64,000 nt of DNA, from positions 57,488,517 through 57,552,516 of the forward strand of contig JASWHV010000003.1 in NCBI GenBank assembly GCA_030760725.1. The letters run 5' to 3'. Under the pieces are notes generated by a model. It made no database searches. It was given only the letters and a program-made list of their open reading frames with translations, and was not told the origin of the DNA. This DNA is from Neostapfia colusana (taxonomy: Eukaryota > Streptophyta > Magnoliopsida > Poales > Poaceae). The position numbers were made by a program, and so were the translations under genes. This document shows, piece by piece, positions 1-11,658 of the stretch; positions within the stretch are counted from its first letter, which is position 1; each line of letters starts with the position of its first letter.

Positions 1-719
1 ACATTCCGGCGACATGACACGTGGCCGAGTAATCTACAGCTTGTAGGACACTGGCGCAGACTCAATGCTCTGTCTGAATGTGCGCGGCGTCGCCGAACCT
101 GAGTTCCTGCCTCTCCAGTCTCAACGCACGAACCGCGAAGAAGGACCCGATGACCGTAGGGCGTAGGCACTAGCTAGGCAGGCGCCTTGTTCATGGAGCT
201 GGAACAGCAAGAACGTGATTAGGGTAACGACATCTCTTAGTGCCCAGCTATCAGCTATGCGCCGAACGGTGACTCTACAAGTATCTTAGTCTACAGTAGA
301 TTATTTGTAGGATTACTGTTGTCTTACTGATGGATGCACTGCATGCCTCATAGTCGGGTGTGTATCCTTTGCAGTACTGCACATGCAGTAGCAGTCACTG
401 ACATGTGGGCCCATGCAGACCACGGGCCCACATGTCAGTGACTGCTACTGCATGTGCAGTACTGCAGAGGATTTGAGTCCCTTATAGTGGAAGTCAGGCA
501 CGGGAACCTAAAAGTTCCATGCTGTCTGACTGCCGTTGGAGAGAAAATATATGACAGAAGCTCACTTTTTGTTACCAACTTAGAACTCCAATGCATGCCT
601 TTCTCAACTCTTACATGAACAGAAACCCATTCGTGGGTGACCACTCAACAGATATAGAATTTAGTTGATGCATCACACGCAAAAATATCTTAAAATGACA
701 TTGTTCTTCACTAATTTAG
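1..719. other. Unassigned 5' segment
   Basis: No coding sequence could be supported here apart from the hairpin at 366-470. Short open frames lack homology that I recognise. The first PLR1-like exon remnant starts at 720, so this stretch is probably the upstream intron or 5' region of that gene. Confidence 0.5.
366..470. repeat. Long near-perfect hairpin (foldback)
   Basis: Arms 371-412 and 424-465 are perfect reverse complements over 42 bases, with an 11-base loop at 413-423. Pairing continues outward with one mismatch to about 366 and 470. No flanking target duplication or known MITE terminus is evident. It could be a small foldback element or a transcribed hairpin. Confidence 0.9.
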
Positions 720-940
720 GTGAAAGTTGGTCCCCACTCTGTTTACCCCATGGATTTGGGAACGTGGGCATGGGAAACTCTGAGGGTACCAAGAAAGCAT
801 GGACAATGAACTTCAAGAGTGTTTCAATTTGGCTCTGAGGAATGGCATGCGCTTTCTGACACAGCTGACTCCTACTGAACTGGAAAGTTGAATGGACTGA
901 GCGAACGGCCCCTGGGGATGTTTATCCGTGGGTATGAAGG
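720..940 (+). pseudogene. PLR1-like exon A remnant
   Basis: It begins after an AG acceptor at 718-719 and encodes VKVGPHSVYPMDLGTWAW, the first strand of the AKR barrel. A short deletion then breaks the frame, which resumes as GYQESMDNELQECFNLAL. After another frameshift it reads DTADSY, stop, TGKLNGLSER. DTADSY contains the AKR catalytic Asp and the motif leading to the nucleotide site. The expected donor after YEG near 938 reads CT, not GT. Confidence 0.8.
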
Positions 941-1055
941 CTAGACTGGATTACTGATGTGTAAAATTGAGTTCTGGAACCTATGAAACCATTGTTCTTT
1001 CTGTCAGTTTTGTCAGTTGAAAACGCGTAACTTCGTTTCTTTGTAATGTCCCAAG

Positions 1056-1146
1056 ACCGATTAAATCCCCGGAAGACGTGGTCATTGCAACAAAGTTTGC
1101 GGCATATCCCTGGCGACTTCCATCGGGGCAGTATGTCAGCACCGGC
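1056..1146 (+). pseudogene. PLR1-like exon B remnant
   Basis: The open reading SPEDVVIATKFAAYPWRLPSG matches the AKR segment that carries the catalytic Lys (ATKFAAYPWR). It lies about 130 bp upstream of the copia-1 insertion. The 3' splice boundary could not be placed exactly. Confidence 0.8.
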
Positions 1147-1279
1147 ATCTATTCTCCCAATTTTTCTGCTTAATGTATGTCAGCTATATTTCATTTTATT
1201 CACAGCAGTTTTTTTCTAGCATACATTGGTTTTTTTGTAGACTACTAGTGGAACTACATTGATTCGAACATTGTTAAAC
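1147..1279. other. PLR1 intron remnant before copia-1
   Basis: AT-rich non-coding sequence between exon B and copia-1. It ends in TAAAC (1275-1279), the left copy of the copia-1 target duplication. Confidence 0.6.
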
Positions 1280-1435
1280 TGTTAGACTTTGTAATTGTGT
1301 TGGTAACTAGGGGTATATTAGTCTTTAGTGTGGGACTAGGGTTAGGGGTAGTTTAGTCTTTTCCCCTCACCTAATCTCTCTATATAAAGTACCCTGTACC
1401 CTCAAGATTAATCATCAAATTATTCCCCTCTATTA
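1280..1435 (+). repeat. Copia-1 5' LTR
   Basis: It starts TGTTAGAC and ends CTCTATTA. A TATA-like sequence TATATAAAG lies at 1381-1389. It resembles the 168 bp LTRs of copia-2, which have the same start and end structure (TGTTA...TAATA). Confidence 0.88.
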
Positions 1436-1484
1436 TGGTACCATTAGCTAGGATTGTTTAGGATTAGGGCTTAACCCTAACCCT
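1436..1484 (+). promoter_or_regulatory. Copia-1 primer-binding site and leader
   Basis: TGGTACCATTAGC directly follows the LTR and resembles an initiator tRNA-Met primer site, with a substitution. The leader then holds TTAGGGCTTAACCCTAACCCTAA, split here as TTAGGG, CTT and AACCCTAACCCTAA, just before the gag start. Copia-2 has the same leader motif. Confidence 0.65.
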
Positions 1485-3380
1485 AATGGCCTAGCCGCCG
1501 CCGCCGCCCCCGCTGGCGCTGCCTCCGTCGGTATTGGTCCGGGGGGGGGGGGGGGGTGCGCCTTCCTCCTGGACAACAGACCCCACCCCTTGGGGAGCTG
1601 GCAACATCCCTAGCTAGAGTGCTGCCACCGCCGCCGGGTCTCCTAGGACCGGACCAGCTGCTGGTGGACCCCTTGTAGGTACCACCGGAAAACCAGCCAC
1701 TGCCGTTGTTTTCATGGCAGGTACTACCTCCGGGCCCCACGACTCTGCCGCTAGGTCTATCGGCCTTGACATTGACGGGAGCACCACAACCACCGTCCAG
1801 CCAGTGATCCCGCTTCTAGTAGCTGGTGCCGCCACTACTGCCTCCGTGTACGGCACCGACACGACGGACACCTCCGGCATCGCCGCAGCCCTGGCTGCCT
1901 CTCGCAAGCACGAGAGGGTACGTGCTCTCGCCCTGGAGCAGGAGTGTGCGTCTGTGGCCACTCTATCTCACGAGCTTGAGGAGAGTGCTCACCGACAGAT
2001 GAGTACTACCTACAAGCCTACCTCAGGCGCTGGTACGTACTCGGCTTCACTTGTGGCTGCTCTTCATGTAGAGGCCGCCGGGATTTAGAACATCTGGACA
2101 CTTGTGTCGGTTGTCCTCAGTTCCGAGTCTACCTCATACGCTCGGTGGCGTGACCTGGTGCTCCTCACGCTGAGGCGCTTCCGCCTCGACGACCATGTCC
2201 TCTAGGACAGCTCTTGGGTGGATGTCTCCTGGATCAGCATGGACAGTCTTGTCCTATCCTCGATCCTTGGCTCCCTCTCTAAGGAGCTACAGGACATCGT
2301 CGGGCAGCGCTGTGGTGGTACTACTCGACAGGCTTGGCTGATCCTTGAGCAGTGGTTTCTAGAGAATCGCGCGACTCGAGCCCTCCATATCAGTGTGCGG
2401 TTCTAGAACACCGTCCATGGTGACCGCTCTGTCTCCTCCTACTGCCGGGAGATGAAGGGCATGGCGGATGCTCCACGTGACCTTAGCGAGCCGGTCACCG
2501 ACAACGCTCTCGTTCTTCGGGTCCTTCAGGGCCTGAAAGAGCGCTACTGTCACCTACAGACGTGGCTTCTCCGTCTGGAGCTATCCCCTACCTTCGAGAA
2601 GGTATGGTCTGATCTCGAGGTTGAGGAGATCACTGCAGGAGGCTCCACTAGCTCAGGGTCTGCCACAGCCTTTTACGGCTCTAGGCAGTCCCCTCGTCCA
2701 CCCTCTCCAGCTACTGGTGGAGCACCATTACGACCACCTTCCACCCCAAGCACTCCTGCTAGTACTGCGGGTGGAAATCGGTGCACCCGAGGAAAACGCG
2801 GCGGCCATGATGGAAGTAGCAGTGCGGGCGACACTTCTACATCCGCTACTCCAGCTACTGGTGGTAGTGGTGGTACCGACCGGAGAGGTGCACCCTGGCC
2901 CACACCCTTCAACCCGTGGACTGGCCAGATCTACATGTGGCCGGGGCCGTCTCCGGGTTCTCAGCCTCCACGACCACCACGCCCCCAGCCGGTGTTCGTA
3001 GCCACCCCGGGCTACAGTGGACCAACCTACAGTGCTGGTGGGCCGCCGACTCAGGCCTACGGTGGACCTAGCTACCCTTCTGGCAGACAATCGAATTCGA
3101 CCTACGGAGGCACCGACTATCCTGTTGGGTACTCGGAGACGTCGGCACCTCTCCAAGAGCCACCCTCGACGTGGGATCGACAATCGCTAGCCTCCTCCTT
3201 CAGCACCATGCATCTTACTCCACCAGGCACCATACCACTCCAAATGCTGGTATACTCTCTTCCACCCACCCACCCAGTCCCTCTTTTCCTTCATCTATTG
3301 TTGTTGGGAACGGGTCTGTTCTTCCGGTCACCTCAGTAGGTGATTTTGGTCTCCCGGGTTCTTTCCAACTTAAAAACATT
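1485..3380 (+). pseudogene. Copia-1 gag-protease remnant
   Basis: The position equivalent to the gag start reads ATG GCC TAG, so the frame is closed at codon 3. Gag capsid-like sequence is readable at 1714-2088, 2218-2406 and 2452-3000, with stops between blocks. A Gly/Ser/Thr/Pro-rich stretch follows. The protease part (about 3205-3380) retains HHTTPNAGILSSTHPPSPS and SSIVVGNGSVLPVTSVGDF, the region after the catalytic aspartate. The sequence stops at the gypsy insertion and resumes at 15593. Confidence 0.8.
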
Positions 3381-3385
3381 CTTGT

Positions 3386-6300
3386 TGTGGGGAACCCCTT
3401 CCGGGATCCACACTCCAGGATACACATTAGGTGGTGCTGTGCGATACGGCACTCAACAGCATACACGAAAAGAACCATAAACATACAAAGTCTTTATTTA
3501 TCAACATAGTGTATTTTACAAAATAATGTACCACGAAGGTACACGCAGCGGAATATACATACACACTTACTCTCGATCCTAACTATGCAAAAGAGAAGAC
3601 GTCTAGCCCGCGGACGCTTCTTACTAGCTTCCACAAAGATTAGTGCAGCGGCAGGGTCTCCGGTGAGTCTTTGATGGCTCACCGAACAACCATCTTCATA
3701 GCAAATTTTATAACCTGCAAAACACTAATAATGCAACCGTGAGCACGATGGTTCAACAAGACTTAACCGACACTCCTAAACATGGAACTCTATGTGCAGG
3801 GATTACTAACATAGGAAGGTATGATGCAATAACGACACGCCTAAATGTTGATCCTTACTTTCAGGTTTATAGCAGCAGATTATTATGCCTTAGGCAGCCC
3901 TCACATCGGAAGTCCACAATCAAACAAGAAACGCTTTCCTCCGATGTGGTGATGCCCAAGGAGGAAAACAAACTTAGTGAGCTCTACCACTATAACATGC
4001 ATGGTTGGCAATACAATGAATTTAAGAACTTCACATCAGCAATGATTCATTTCACTTCATCTGGAAATAATTACTACGTCACAACTCAGTGAACAAGTGG
4101 TACTCATATAACCGTGAGGGACGGTGATTGCAATCAGGACACACCCGGAATACACGACACATACACCCGCCTCGAAAGACTCACGCGAGCTCTTTCTTAC
4201 GTTGTATGCAGCAACCTTTCACCCGTCACTCCAATGCCGAATCAGTTCTGCCGACCCATCAGAAGGGCCACTACACGGAACACGTCGAAGTTGCTCCGCT
4301 AGCGGGTTTACACCTCTGACACCAACCCCCAAAGGACGGCCGTATAAGTTTTGACACGAGAATACCCGAGTTACATCGGTTTATCGGGTCCCATATATCC
4401 GACATGCATCCGGTACTGTTCAAACTTGCTCAGCAGGGCGGCATACGCATCGGTCCTTAACCGACACAAACATAACTATAGCCACACAGGCCCCACGTCC
4501 TGCTGCTCCTACTCTCTTCTCGGTCTCATTGTCCTTTCCAGAACTTCCATTCTCTAGAATCAAACCCCGCTGAACCAACATCCTAAACTCGCGAGTAGCT
4601 TCCCACTACCCGACTTGTACCGGATCCTATACAACTTAAGCCTAGCAGAATCTACACGAAGGTAACCTATTCTACCCTGTACTCCAAGGGGTTTGTGGGT
4701 CATGCATTTGGAGTATCAATCACCTTGACCTAATGCACAATACATGCTAGACCAATAGAAGTGATACAAAGTAAAATATAACTAAAAGTTGTTAAATGCA
4801 AACCGGGGCTTGCCTTATGTTGCTGCAGGTTTAGTTCTACTTTATAGTCAGTAGCTTGGCGATGAGTTAAGCTTCAACTTGCTTCTCCGAGTCAAGTTGC
4901 CCGTCGACCTCCTTCGTCGTATTTCCTACCGATATGAATATGCACAGTTTTTAATACAAGTAACTGAATTATAAAACAAATGTGTTTTAGGAACTAAAAA
5001 TGGTTTAGACCAACTCTAAAGTGAGTGAGGAGCTCTGTTATGGACAAAAACAGAGGATATCTTTAGGTGGGCAGTGGATGTTTGTTGGAGAAATGCAAAG
5101 ATCTATTTATAATGGACATAAGAAAGGTAGTAGGAAGAACCAGCAGAAAACTGGAGAAGATGATCTCAACTTGCTCTGAAATTTTTACAGTGGTCCATAG
5201 ATCATACAGAGGTATGGCTTGCAAAATTTCAGACAATGTTGATGGAAGATGTGGCCTAGGGAATTTTCTTACTATTTGACTTCTCTGAAATCCTATGGTA
5301 ATTATAGTGTCTTTTCATGCTCCAAATTTGGGTTTTCAGAAACTTGAGAGTCTCATGAGTCCATAGGACTTGGTTTCACCATTTTTGGAGCTTCCTACAC
5401 AGAGATATGAATTTTCCAAACTTGGTTAAAAGTCTGAAAATGTCTGTTTATTTTCCCATTTTTCAGAGACATAGAGGATTCAAACAACAATTGGCCAAGC
5501 AAATAGAGTCCAATGCCTCTGAATATTTTACTGGAGTTCAAGGATTATTGGAAGAATGTCCTGTCCAAATTTGGGAATTTTCCAATTAACAAAAGTCCTG
5601 TAAAAATTCATACAAGATTTTCCTTAAATGAATTAATGAGCCAAATCCAGGAATTTTCATAAACATTGGGCTGCACCTTTCGATAGTACTCTTTTAGAGG
5701 AATTCAAAAAAATTTGTTTCACAATTTTTGGACACTCCTACACAAAGTTATGGCTCTCCAAAGTTTGAACTGAAATGGGAAAATCTGGAAAATGTTTAAA
5801 TGCTGACAGTGGGCCCCGCTCGTCATCCTTAACCTCCAGCCACGCGCCAAACAGAGCAGTGGCGGCTGCCTCCGGTGAGGTCGCCGGAAATGACCTTCCC
5901 GGCCACCTCCGGACCCCCTGCTGGCCGCCCCCCCCCCCCCCCCCATTTTCCCCCATGCTGAACTCATTGGTGAGGTCTCCGGCAGCTAAAACTCACCGGA
6001 AAGCAGTACACACCGGCCACAGCTAACCCTAGGGCTCGGCGAGGTCGTGTGCAGTGATTTCTCCATGAAAAGGTTGGTTCTTGGGCTCTATAGCACCGTG
6101 GGGGATCCCTCATCACCGGCATGAGCTCAAATCGGCCCAAGAATGGCTGCAAATAGAGACTCATCGGCGACCTAGGGCAAAATTCGGTGCCAGCCCGAAA
6201 TTCTCGAAGAACAGCCCCAATTCTTGATGATTTTCGATGGTTTTTGATCCTAGAGGGGCGTTGGAGAGTCTAGAACATGTTCCCAGCTCGGCACACGTGA

Positions 6301-7138
6301 TGGTGGACTGATTACGACGAATTTTGAAGAATTGTGGGGCTCGGTTCTATGCATACCGAAGCAAAGAATTGCAAAATTCATCCACTGTGATGCATGAGAG
6401 GAGGAGAGGTTTGCACCGTTGGTTTGCACACCTGAGGGCGCTCCTTTTTTGTGTGGAGAGCTCGGGCAAAGGAGAAGCGCTGGTGTGTGATTGAGACGAA
6501 CAGAGGCAGCGCCGGTTGTTTTTCTTCGGTGCTGTGCGAGGCTGTGGAGTTTGCTAGCTGAGAGCTACTTCACGTGGGCAGCACAAGGTTGCTTCATGAC
6601 GTCTCCCCCGGCGTTCTCAGTCACAGAGCAGGAGGTGGCATTCGGTGGCTTCGGCTGTCGGGAGGTGGCGCGAGCTGAGGACCTGAGAGAGTCGTTTTGC
6701 ACTCTGTGAGACTGATCGGTGGGGTCCACAGCCACAACTCTCCCTCTCTCCTCCAAATTTGTTTAAAATAGCAAATGAGCTGGAAATTTGATCAAACTCG
6801 GAGGGTAGGCCAAAAGAAATATGAGAAACACAATGGTGCACTCAAATTTGAATTTCGGTGAAGTTGGAATTTGAAACTGAGATTTAAATTCAGATTTGAA
6901 TTTTCTCCCGTTTAAATTCCAATAAATAGGAAATCCTTTTCAAATGCTCTGAAAATTTGTCGGGCTATTATTGGATGTGTGGAGAACCAAATCATAGCTT
7001 TAGATCTCCGTGTTCGGGAATTTTTGCAAGTTCAAGTTTAGACTTGGAGCTCACACCTTTAAATTCAAAAGTTTAAATCCTCTCTCCTTTTCTTGGTGTG
7101 AACTGCAGCTCCACTTGCTAGAATTTTGGGATTTCACA
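3386..7138 (-). repeat. Gypsy 3' LTR (full length, 3.75 kb)
   Basis: It starts TGTGGGGAACCCC and ends TTTCACA on the + strand. It matches the other LTR from both ends but contains about 1.67 kb (roughly 3470-5155) that the partner lacks. I take this copy as the complete one, because Tekay LTRs are usually several kb. A poly-C run is at about 5930-5944. Confidence 0.92.
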
Positions 7139-7150
7139 TCCCTCCCCCTT
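7139..7150 (-). promoter_or_regulatory. Gypsy polypurine tract
   Basis: Read on the minus strand this is AAGGGGGAGGGA, directly before the 3' LTR, where plus-strand DNA synthesis would be primed. Confidence 0.85.
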
Positions 7151-7204
7151 AAAAAGAATCTCATCCCGATATTCCAAAAGAAGAGACAAGCGGTAGAGAA
7201 GGAA

Positions 7205-8344
7205 TTACCTTATATGAGCGGACAGCAAGTCCGGGTAGTTCGAACGGAGATATTCTTCGCTCTCTCATGTTGCTTCCTCCGCGGTATGATTGCTCCATAA
7301 TACCTTATAGAATTGGAGCGTCCGATTCCTTGTCGACCGAGACTTTTCATCAATAATTCGGATTGGATGCTCGGCATAAGAGAGATCCGGTTGCAATGTC
7401 TCGAGATGTTCATTGCGTACAGCAGTGGTATTCTTGAGACATTTCCGAAGTTGAGAGACGTGAAATATATCATGCACTCCAGCGAGATTTGTTGGTAGCT
7501 CAAGTCGGTAAGCTACGGGTCCACATTTCTCCGTGATAGCAAATGGACCAATAAACCGGGGAGCGAGCTTCCCTTTTACACTGAATCGGTGAACTCCCTT
7601 CATTGGAGATACGCGGAGATATATGTACTCTCCGACGTTGAAGTTCAGCGGTCGACGTCGCTGGTCTGCATAACTCTTCTGTCGAGATTGAGCAGCCTTT
7701 AAATTTGCTTGTATGACTCGAACTCGTTCTTCGGCGTCATTGACAAGGTCAATCCCGAATGTCACTCTTTCACCGGATTCGCACCAATTCAGCGGTGTGC
7801 GACATCTCCGGCCGTAGAGAGCCTCGTACGGTGCCATCTTGATACTCGTTTGATAGCTGTTGTTGTACGAGAATTCCGCCAACGGTAGATAAGCATCCCA
7901 GTTCTTACCGTGGTGGATGGCACACCCTCTCAACATATCTTCCAAGACTTGATTCACCCTCTCGGTTTGTCCATCGGTTTGAGGGTGATATGCGGAGCTT
8001 CTAAGCAATTTGGTTCCCAAAGATGTGTGCAGTTGTTCCCAGAAACGAGAAACGAACAGTGCACCACGATCTGAAACTATTGTTCTTGGAACTCCATGCT
8101 GGCATAATATCCGTTCAATGTATAACTCCGCATATTTCTTGGCATTGAATCCCACATTCACTGGTATGAAGTGTGCTGACTTGGTTAATCGGTCAACGAT
8201 TACCCAAACTGAATCATGCTTTCGAGATGTGAGTGGTAACCCGACAATAAAATCCATACTCACATCTTCCCACTTCCATGCCAGAATATGAAGGTGCTGC
8301 AAAAACCAGGTTTCTTCATGTGATCTGCTTTCACCCTTCGACAC
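7205..8344 (-). pseudogene. Gypsy integrase core and C-terminal domain
   Basis: Minus-strand frame 8344-7265 encodes the DDE integrase core (DFIVGLPLTSRKHDSVWVIVD, SDRGALFVS, YHPQTDGQTERVNQ) and the GPY/F-like segment (APRFIGPFAI). A chromodomain-type tail with FHVSQLRKC follows. At 7262-7264 a TGA replaces the Trp usual at this place; the frame then continues about 20 codons to a TAA at 7205. The HHCC zinc-finger part is in the preceding frame, so a 1-nt frameshift lies near 8300-8340. Chromodomain integrases of this clade can direct insertion to heterochromatin. Confidence 0.88.
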
Positions 8345-9615
8345 GTATCACACTCAGATACGTATTTAGCTATTTCCCGCTTCATCCGTGTCCACCAAAA
8401 CTTGTTTCTCAAATCTTGGTACATCTTGTTGCTTCCTGGATGAATAGAAAATTTTGATAGATGAGCTTCGTCTAATATCTTCTTACGAAGCTTCATGTCC
8501 CTCGGTACGACTATACGGTTTTTGAACCATAGTGTACCATTCTCATCTTTCCGGAAGCACTTAGCTTCTCCTTTGTCTATTCTCTTCCGGATATGGGCCA
8601 TGCCCTTATCTTTCTTTTGAGCCTCTACAATTTCATCACGAATTGTAGGAATGAGGGCAAGGTTAAACAATGACCCATAGGGAACCAAGCGCAGGCTCTG
8701 TTCTTCTTCTTCCATTGCAGCCATGGTTAGATTATGCACATGTGGTTTCCGACTAAGTGCGTCGGCAACCACATTCGCTTTTCCAGGATGGTAATGAATC
8801 TCCAGTTCATAATCCTTGATTAGCTCTAACCATCTTCGCTGCCTCATATTTAGTTCCTTTTGTGTGAAGATGTATTTTAAACTCTTGTGGTCGGTGTAGA
8901 GGTGGACTAAGTTTCCAAGCAAATAGTGCCTCCACATCTTTAGAGCAAGAACCACAGCAGCTAACTCGAGATCATGTGTCGGATAATTCTGCTCATGATT
9001 CCGAAGCTGCCTGGATCCATATGCGACCACTCGCCCTTCTTGCATAAGCACGCAGCCAAGGGCGATGCCGGATGTATCGCAATAGAAATCAAAATCCTTA
9101 GTTCTATCGGGCTGCGCCAAGACTGGGGCTGTTGTGAGGTGCTTTACCAATGCTTTGAACGCCTCCTCACATGCTTCACTCCACACATATTTGTTGCCTT
9201 TCTTCAAAAGTTCCGTCATCGGTTTAGAGACTTTGGAGAAATTTGGAATGAAACTCCGGTAGTAACCCGCTAAACCGAGAAAACTACGGACTTCATGGAC
9301 TGATTTCGGTGAACTCCAATTCAGCACTTGGACAATTTTGCTCGGATCAACTGCGATGCCCTCCGCAGAAATAATGTGCCCAAGAAACGGCACTTGGTTG
9401 ATCCAGAACTCGCACTTGCTGAATTTTGCATATAGTTTGTGATCCCGTAGGCGTTGGAGCACAATATGCAGATGTTCGGCATGTTCTTCCTCTAACTTAG
9501 AATATACCAGAATATCGTCGATGAAGACCACGACGAACTTGTCCAGCTCCGGCATGAAGACTGAATTCATCAAGTACATGAAATGGGCCGGAGCATTAGT
9601 GAGCCTGAATGACAT
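8260..9615 (-). pseudogene. Gypsy reverse transcriptase, RNase H and integrase zinc finger
   Basis: One 451-codon frame covers the second half of RT, with the catalytic motif written FIDD (VVVFIDDILVYS near 9510-9535). It continues with the connection domain, RNase H (DFYCDTSGIALGCVLMQ; LYTDHKSLKYIF) and the HHCC finger ending CDTCRRVKADH. Upstream, an in-frame TAG near 9625-9630 separates it from the first half of RT. At its 3' end a frameshift leads into the integrase core. Confidence 0.9.
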
Positions 9616-9627
9616 GACGAGATACTC

Positions 9628-11154
9628 CTATAATCCGTATCTCGTTGAGAATGCCGTCTTGGGTATGTCTTCCGCCCGGATTTTTATCTGGTGATATCCG
9701 GACCGAAGATCCATCTTCGAGAAAACCTTAGCACCCACTAGTTGATCGAAAAGCATATCGGTACATGGTAGTGGATACTTATTCTTGATCGTTACGGCAT
9801 TGAGCGGACGATAGTCCACACATAACCTCAGAGTCTCGTCCTTTTTCTTCACGAACAGCGCGGAGCATCCCCATGGTGATGAACTGGGTCGCATGAAGCC
9901 TTTGCTTAACAAATCGTTCAGCTGCTCCTTCAGCTCCGCGAGTTCCTTTGGTGCCATTTTATACGGCCTTCGAGAGATGGGTGTGGTTCCCGGTGCTAGT
10001 TCAATTTTGAACTCCACTTCACGATCGGGCGGCATGCCCGGTAGATCATCGGGAAACACATCCGGATATTCCCGGACCACTGGAATGTCCTCCAGTTTCT
10101 TAACTTCAACGGTGTGGACAGCAGTGACTTCCGGTGCAACGTTTCTCAGAATCAACGTATGTTGTCCGTGCTTCTTTGAATTCAGCTGCACCGTTCGTGA
10201 ACTAATATCGAAGATAGCTTGGTGATGTGTCAACCAAGATATTCCCAAGATGATGTCAATCCGCAAGCCTTCCAGGATGATAAGAGTAGTAGGATATATC
10301 CGCCCATCCAAACATATAGGCGCTCGAGCAACAATTCTGCCCACTGTCCTACTACCTCCCGGTGAATTAATATGATATGATACGGCCAAGGTCGTTGATG
10401 GTACTTGGTGCTTAATCACATAATCTTTGCTGATAAAATCATGTGTAGCCCCCGAGTCGAACAACACGAGCGCGGGCTTATCACGTAGGCTGAACATGCC
10501 CGCCAACACGGGTTCTCCTACGGGAACGTCTTCAACTGCCATATAGTTTATATTTCCCACTTTCAGTGCTGTTCCCCTTGACCGACCATGGAATTTCTTT
10601 GCAGCTTGAGATGACATATGACTGCTGCTCTGCTTGGTCACTTGACCCTCCTGAGGAATATGCTCTACATCGCTACAAGTGTTATCCGATGCGAGCTCAG
10701 GATCTTCACCATACGGAAGTGGTTGATATTCTTGTGCACTTTGCTGAGGTAGGGGTGCACAAACACTCATTTGCTGCTGTTGCAGGAGTGGCTGAACCTC
10801 CATGGGTGAATATGGACAATATTGGATCTGAGGTGGTCCGTCAAAGGACTGAATTTCCACCCCAGATGGTAAGCAATATATCACCGGTTGTTCTTGATGA
10901 TAATCACCCATACTTGCCAGTGATAATTTTCTCTTCCTCTTACTTTTCTTGTGCTCGAGTTCAGCTATTTCTTGAATCATAGCGGCATTGACTAACTCGC
11001 TATAATTCCCTTTATTGCATTGTGCCACTTTTGTCCGAAGCTTCACATCAAGGCCTCGGAAGAAGTAATGACACTTCATCATCTCGTTATGCACATAAGA
11101 CGATGCATATTGTATTAAACGGTTAAATTCCGTAAAGTACTTCATGACACTCAT
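9628..11154 (-). pseudogene. Gypsy gag C-terminal part, protease and first half of RT
   Basis: The 508-codon frame starts inside gag (YFTEFNRLIQYA). A spacer rich in Gln and Pro follows, then a protease with the motif LFDSGATHDFIS (about 10434-10470), then the RT N-terminal half (LCVDYRPLNAVTIKNKYPLP; FSKMDLRSGYHQIKI). It ends at a TAG where RT should continue. No CCHC zinc knuckle is recognisable in the gag spacer. Confidence 0.88.
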
Positions 11155-11187
11155 CCCTTCTTGTTTGAGTTCATAGAACTCTTCAAT

Positions 11188-11658
11188 TCAGGTTTTGATA
11201 ATACCCTCACAAATATGACGTGCACGGAAAGCCTCACAAAACTCCGTCCACGTCACACGATGACCTTCAGCGATCTTAGCAAGATATTCACACCACCAAG
11301 CCCCAGCGGATCCATGAAGTTGCTGAGCGGGAAATAAAGCCTTCTCATATTCATCACACTGGAACATTCCCAATTTAGATTCAATCACCTGGAGCCAATG
11401 ATCTGCCTCCAAGGTTTCTTTAGCTTCAGAGAATACCGGTGGTTGTCTTGCTAGGAAATCCAAATAAGTGTTCAGTGTGGGGTTTTACTGTGAGATCTCT
11501 TTTCGGATGCCTTGCTGCACCAACAACTCAAGAGACTCAGCCATTCTTCCCAACACTTCCGCTAGTCCGGTTGATGATGGCGGTGATCGTCGCTGCGACG
11601 AATCATTGCCATCCCGACTGGAATCACCAACCTCATACACGGAATGAGTATGATCCAT
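11188..11658 (-). pseudogene. Gypsy gag N-terminal part
   Basis: A likely start ATG (MDHTHSVYEVGDSS) is at 11656-11658. The frame is closed by a stop near 11488 and reopens at 11463 with RQPPVFSEAKETLEADHWL, typical of gypsy gag. A TGA at 11188-11190 breaks it again before the next block. Confidence 0.8.

Noticed and set aside
1462..1484. TTAGGG/AACCCTAA as an internal telomere remnant
   Set aside because: Only two to three units, located at the same place in the leader of two copies of one retroelement family.
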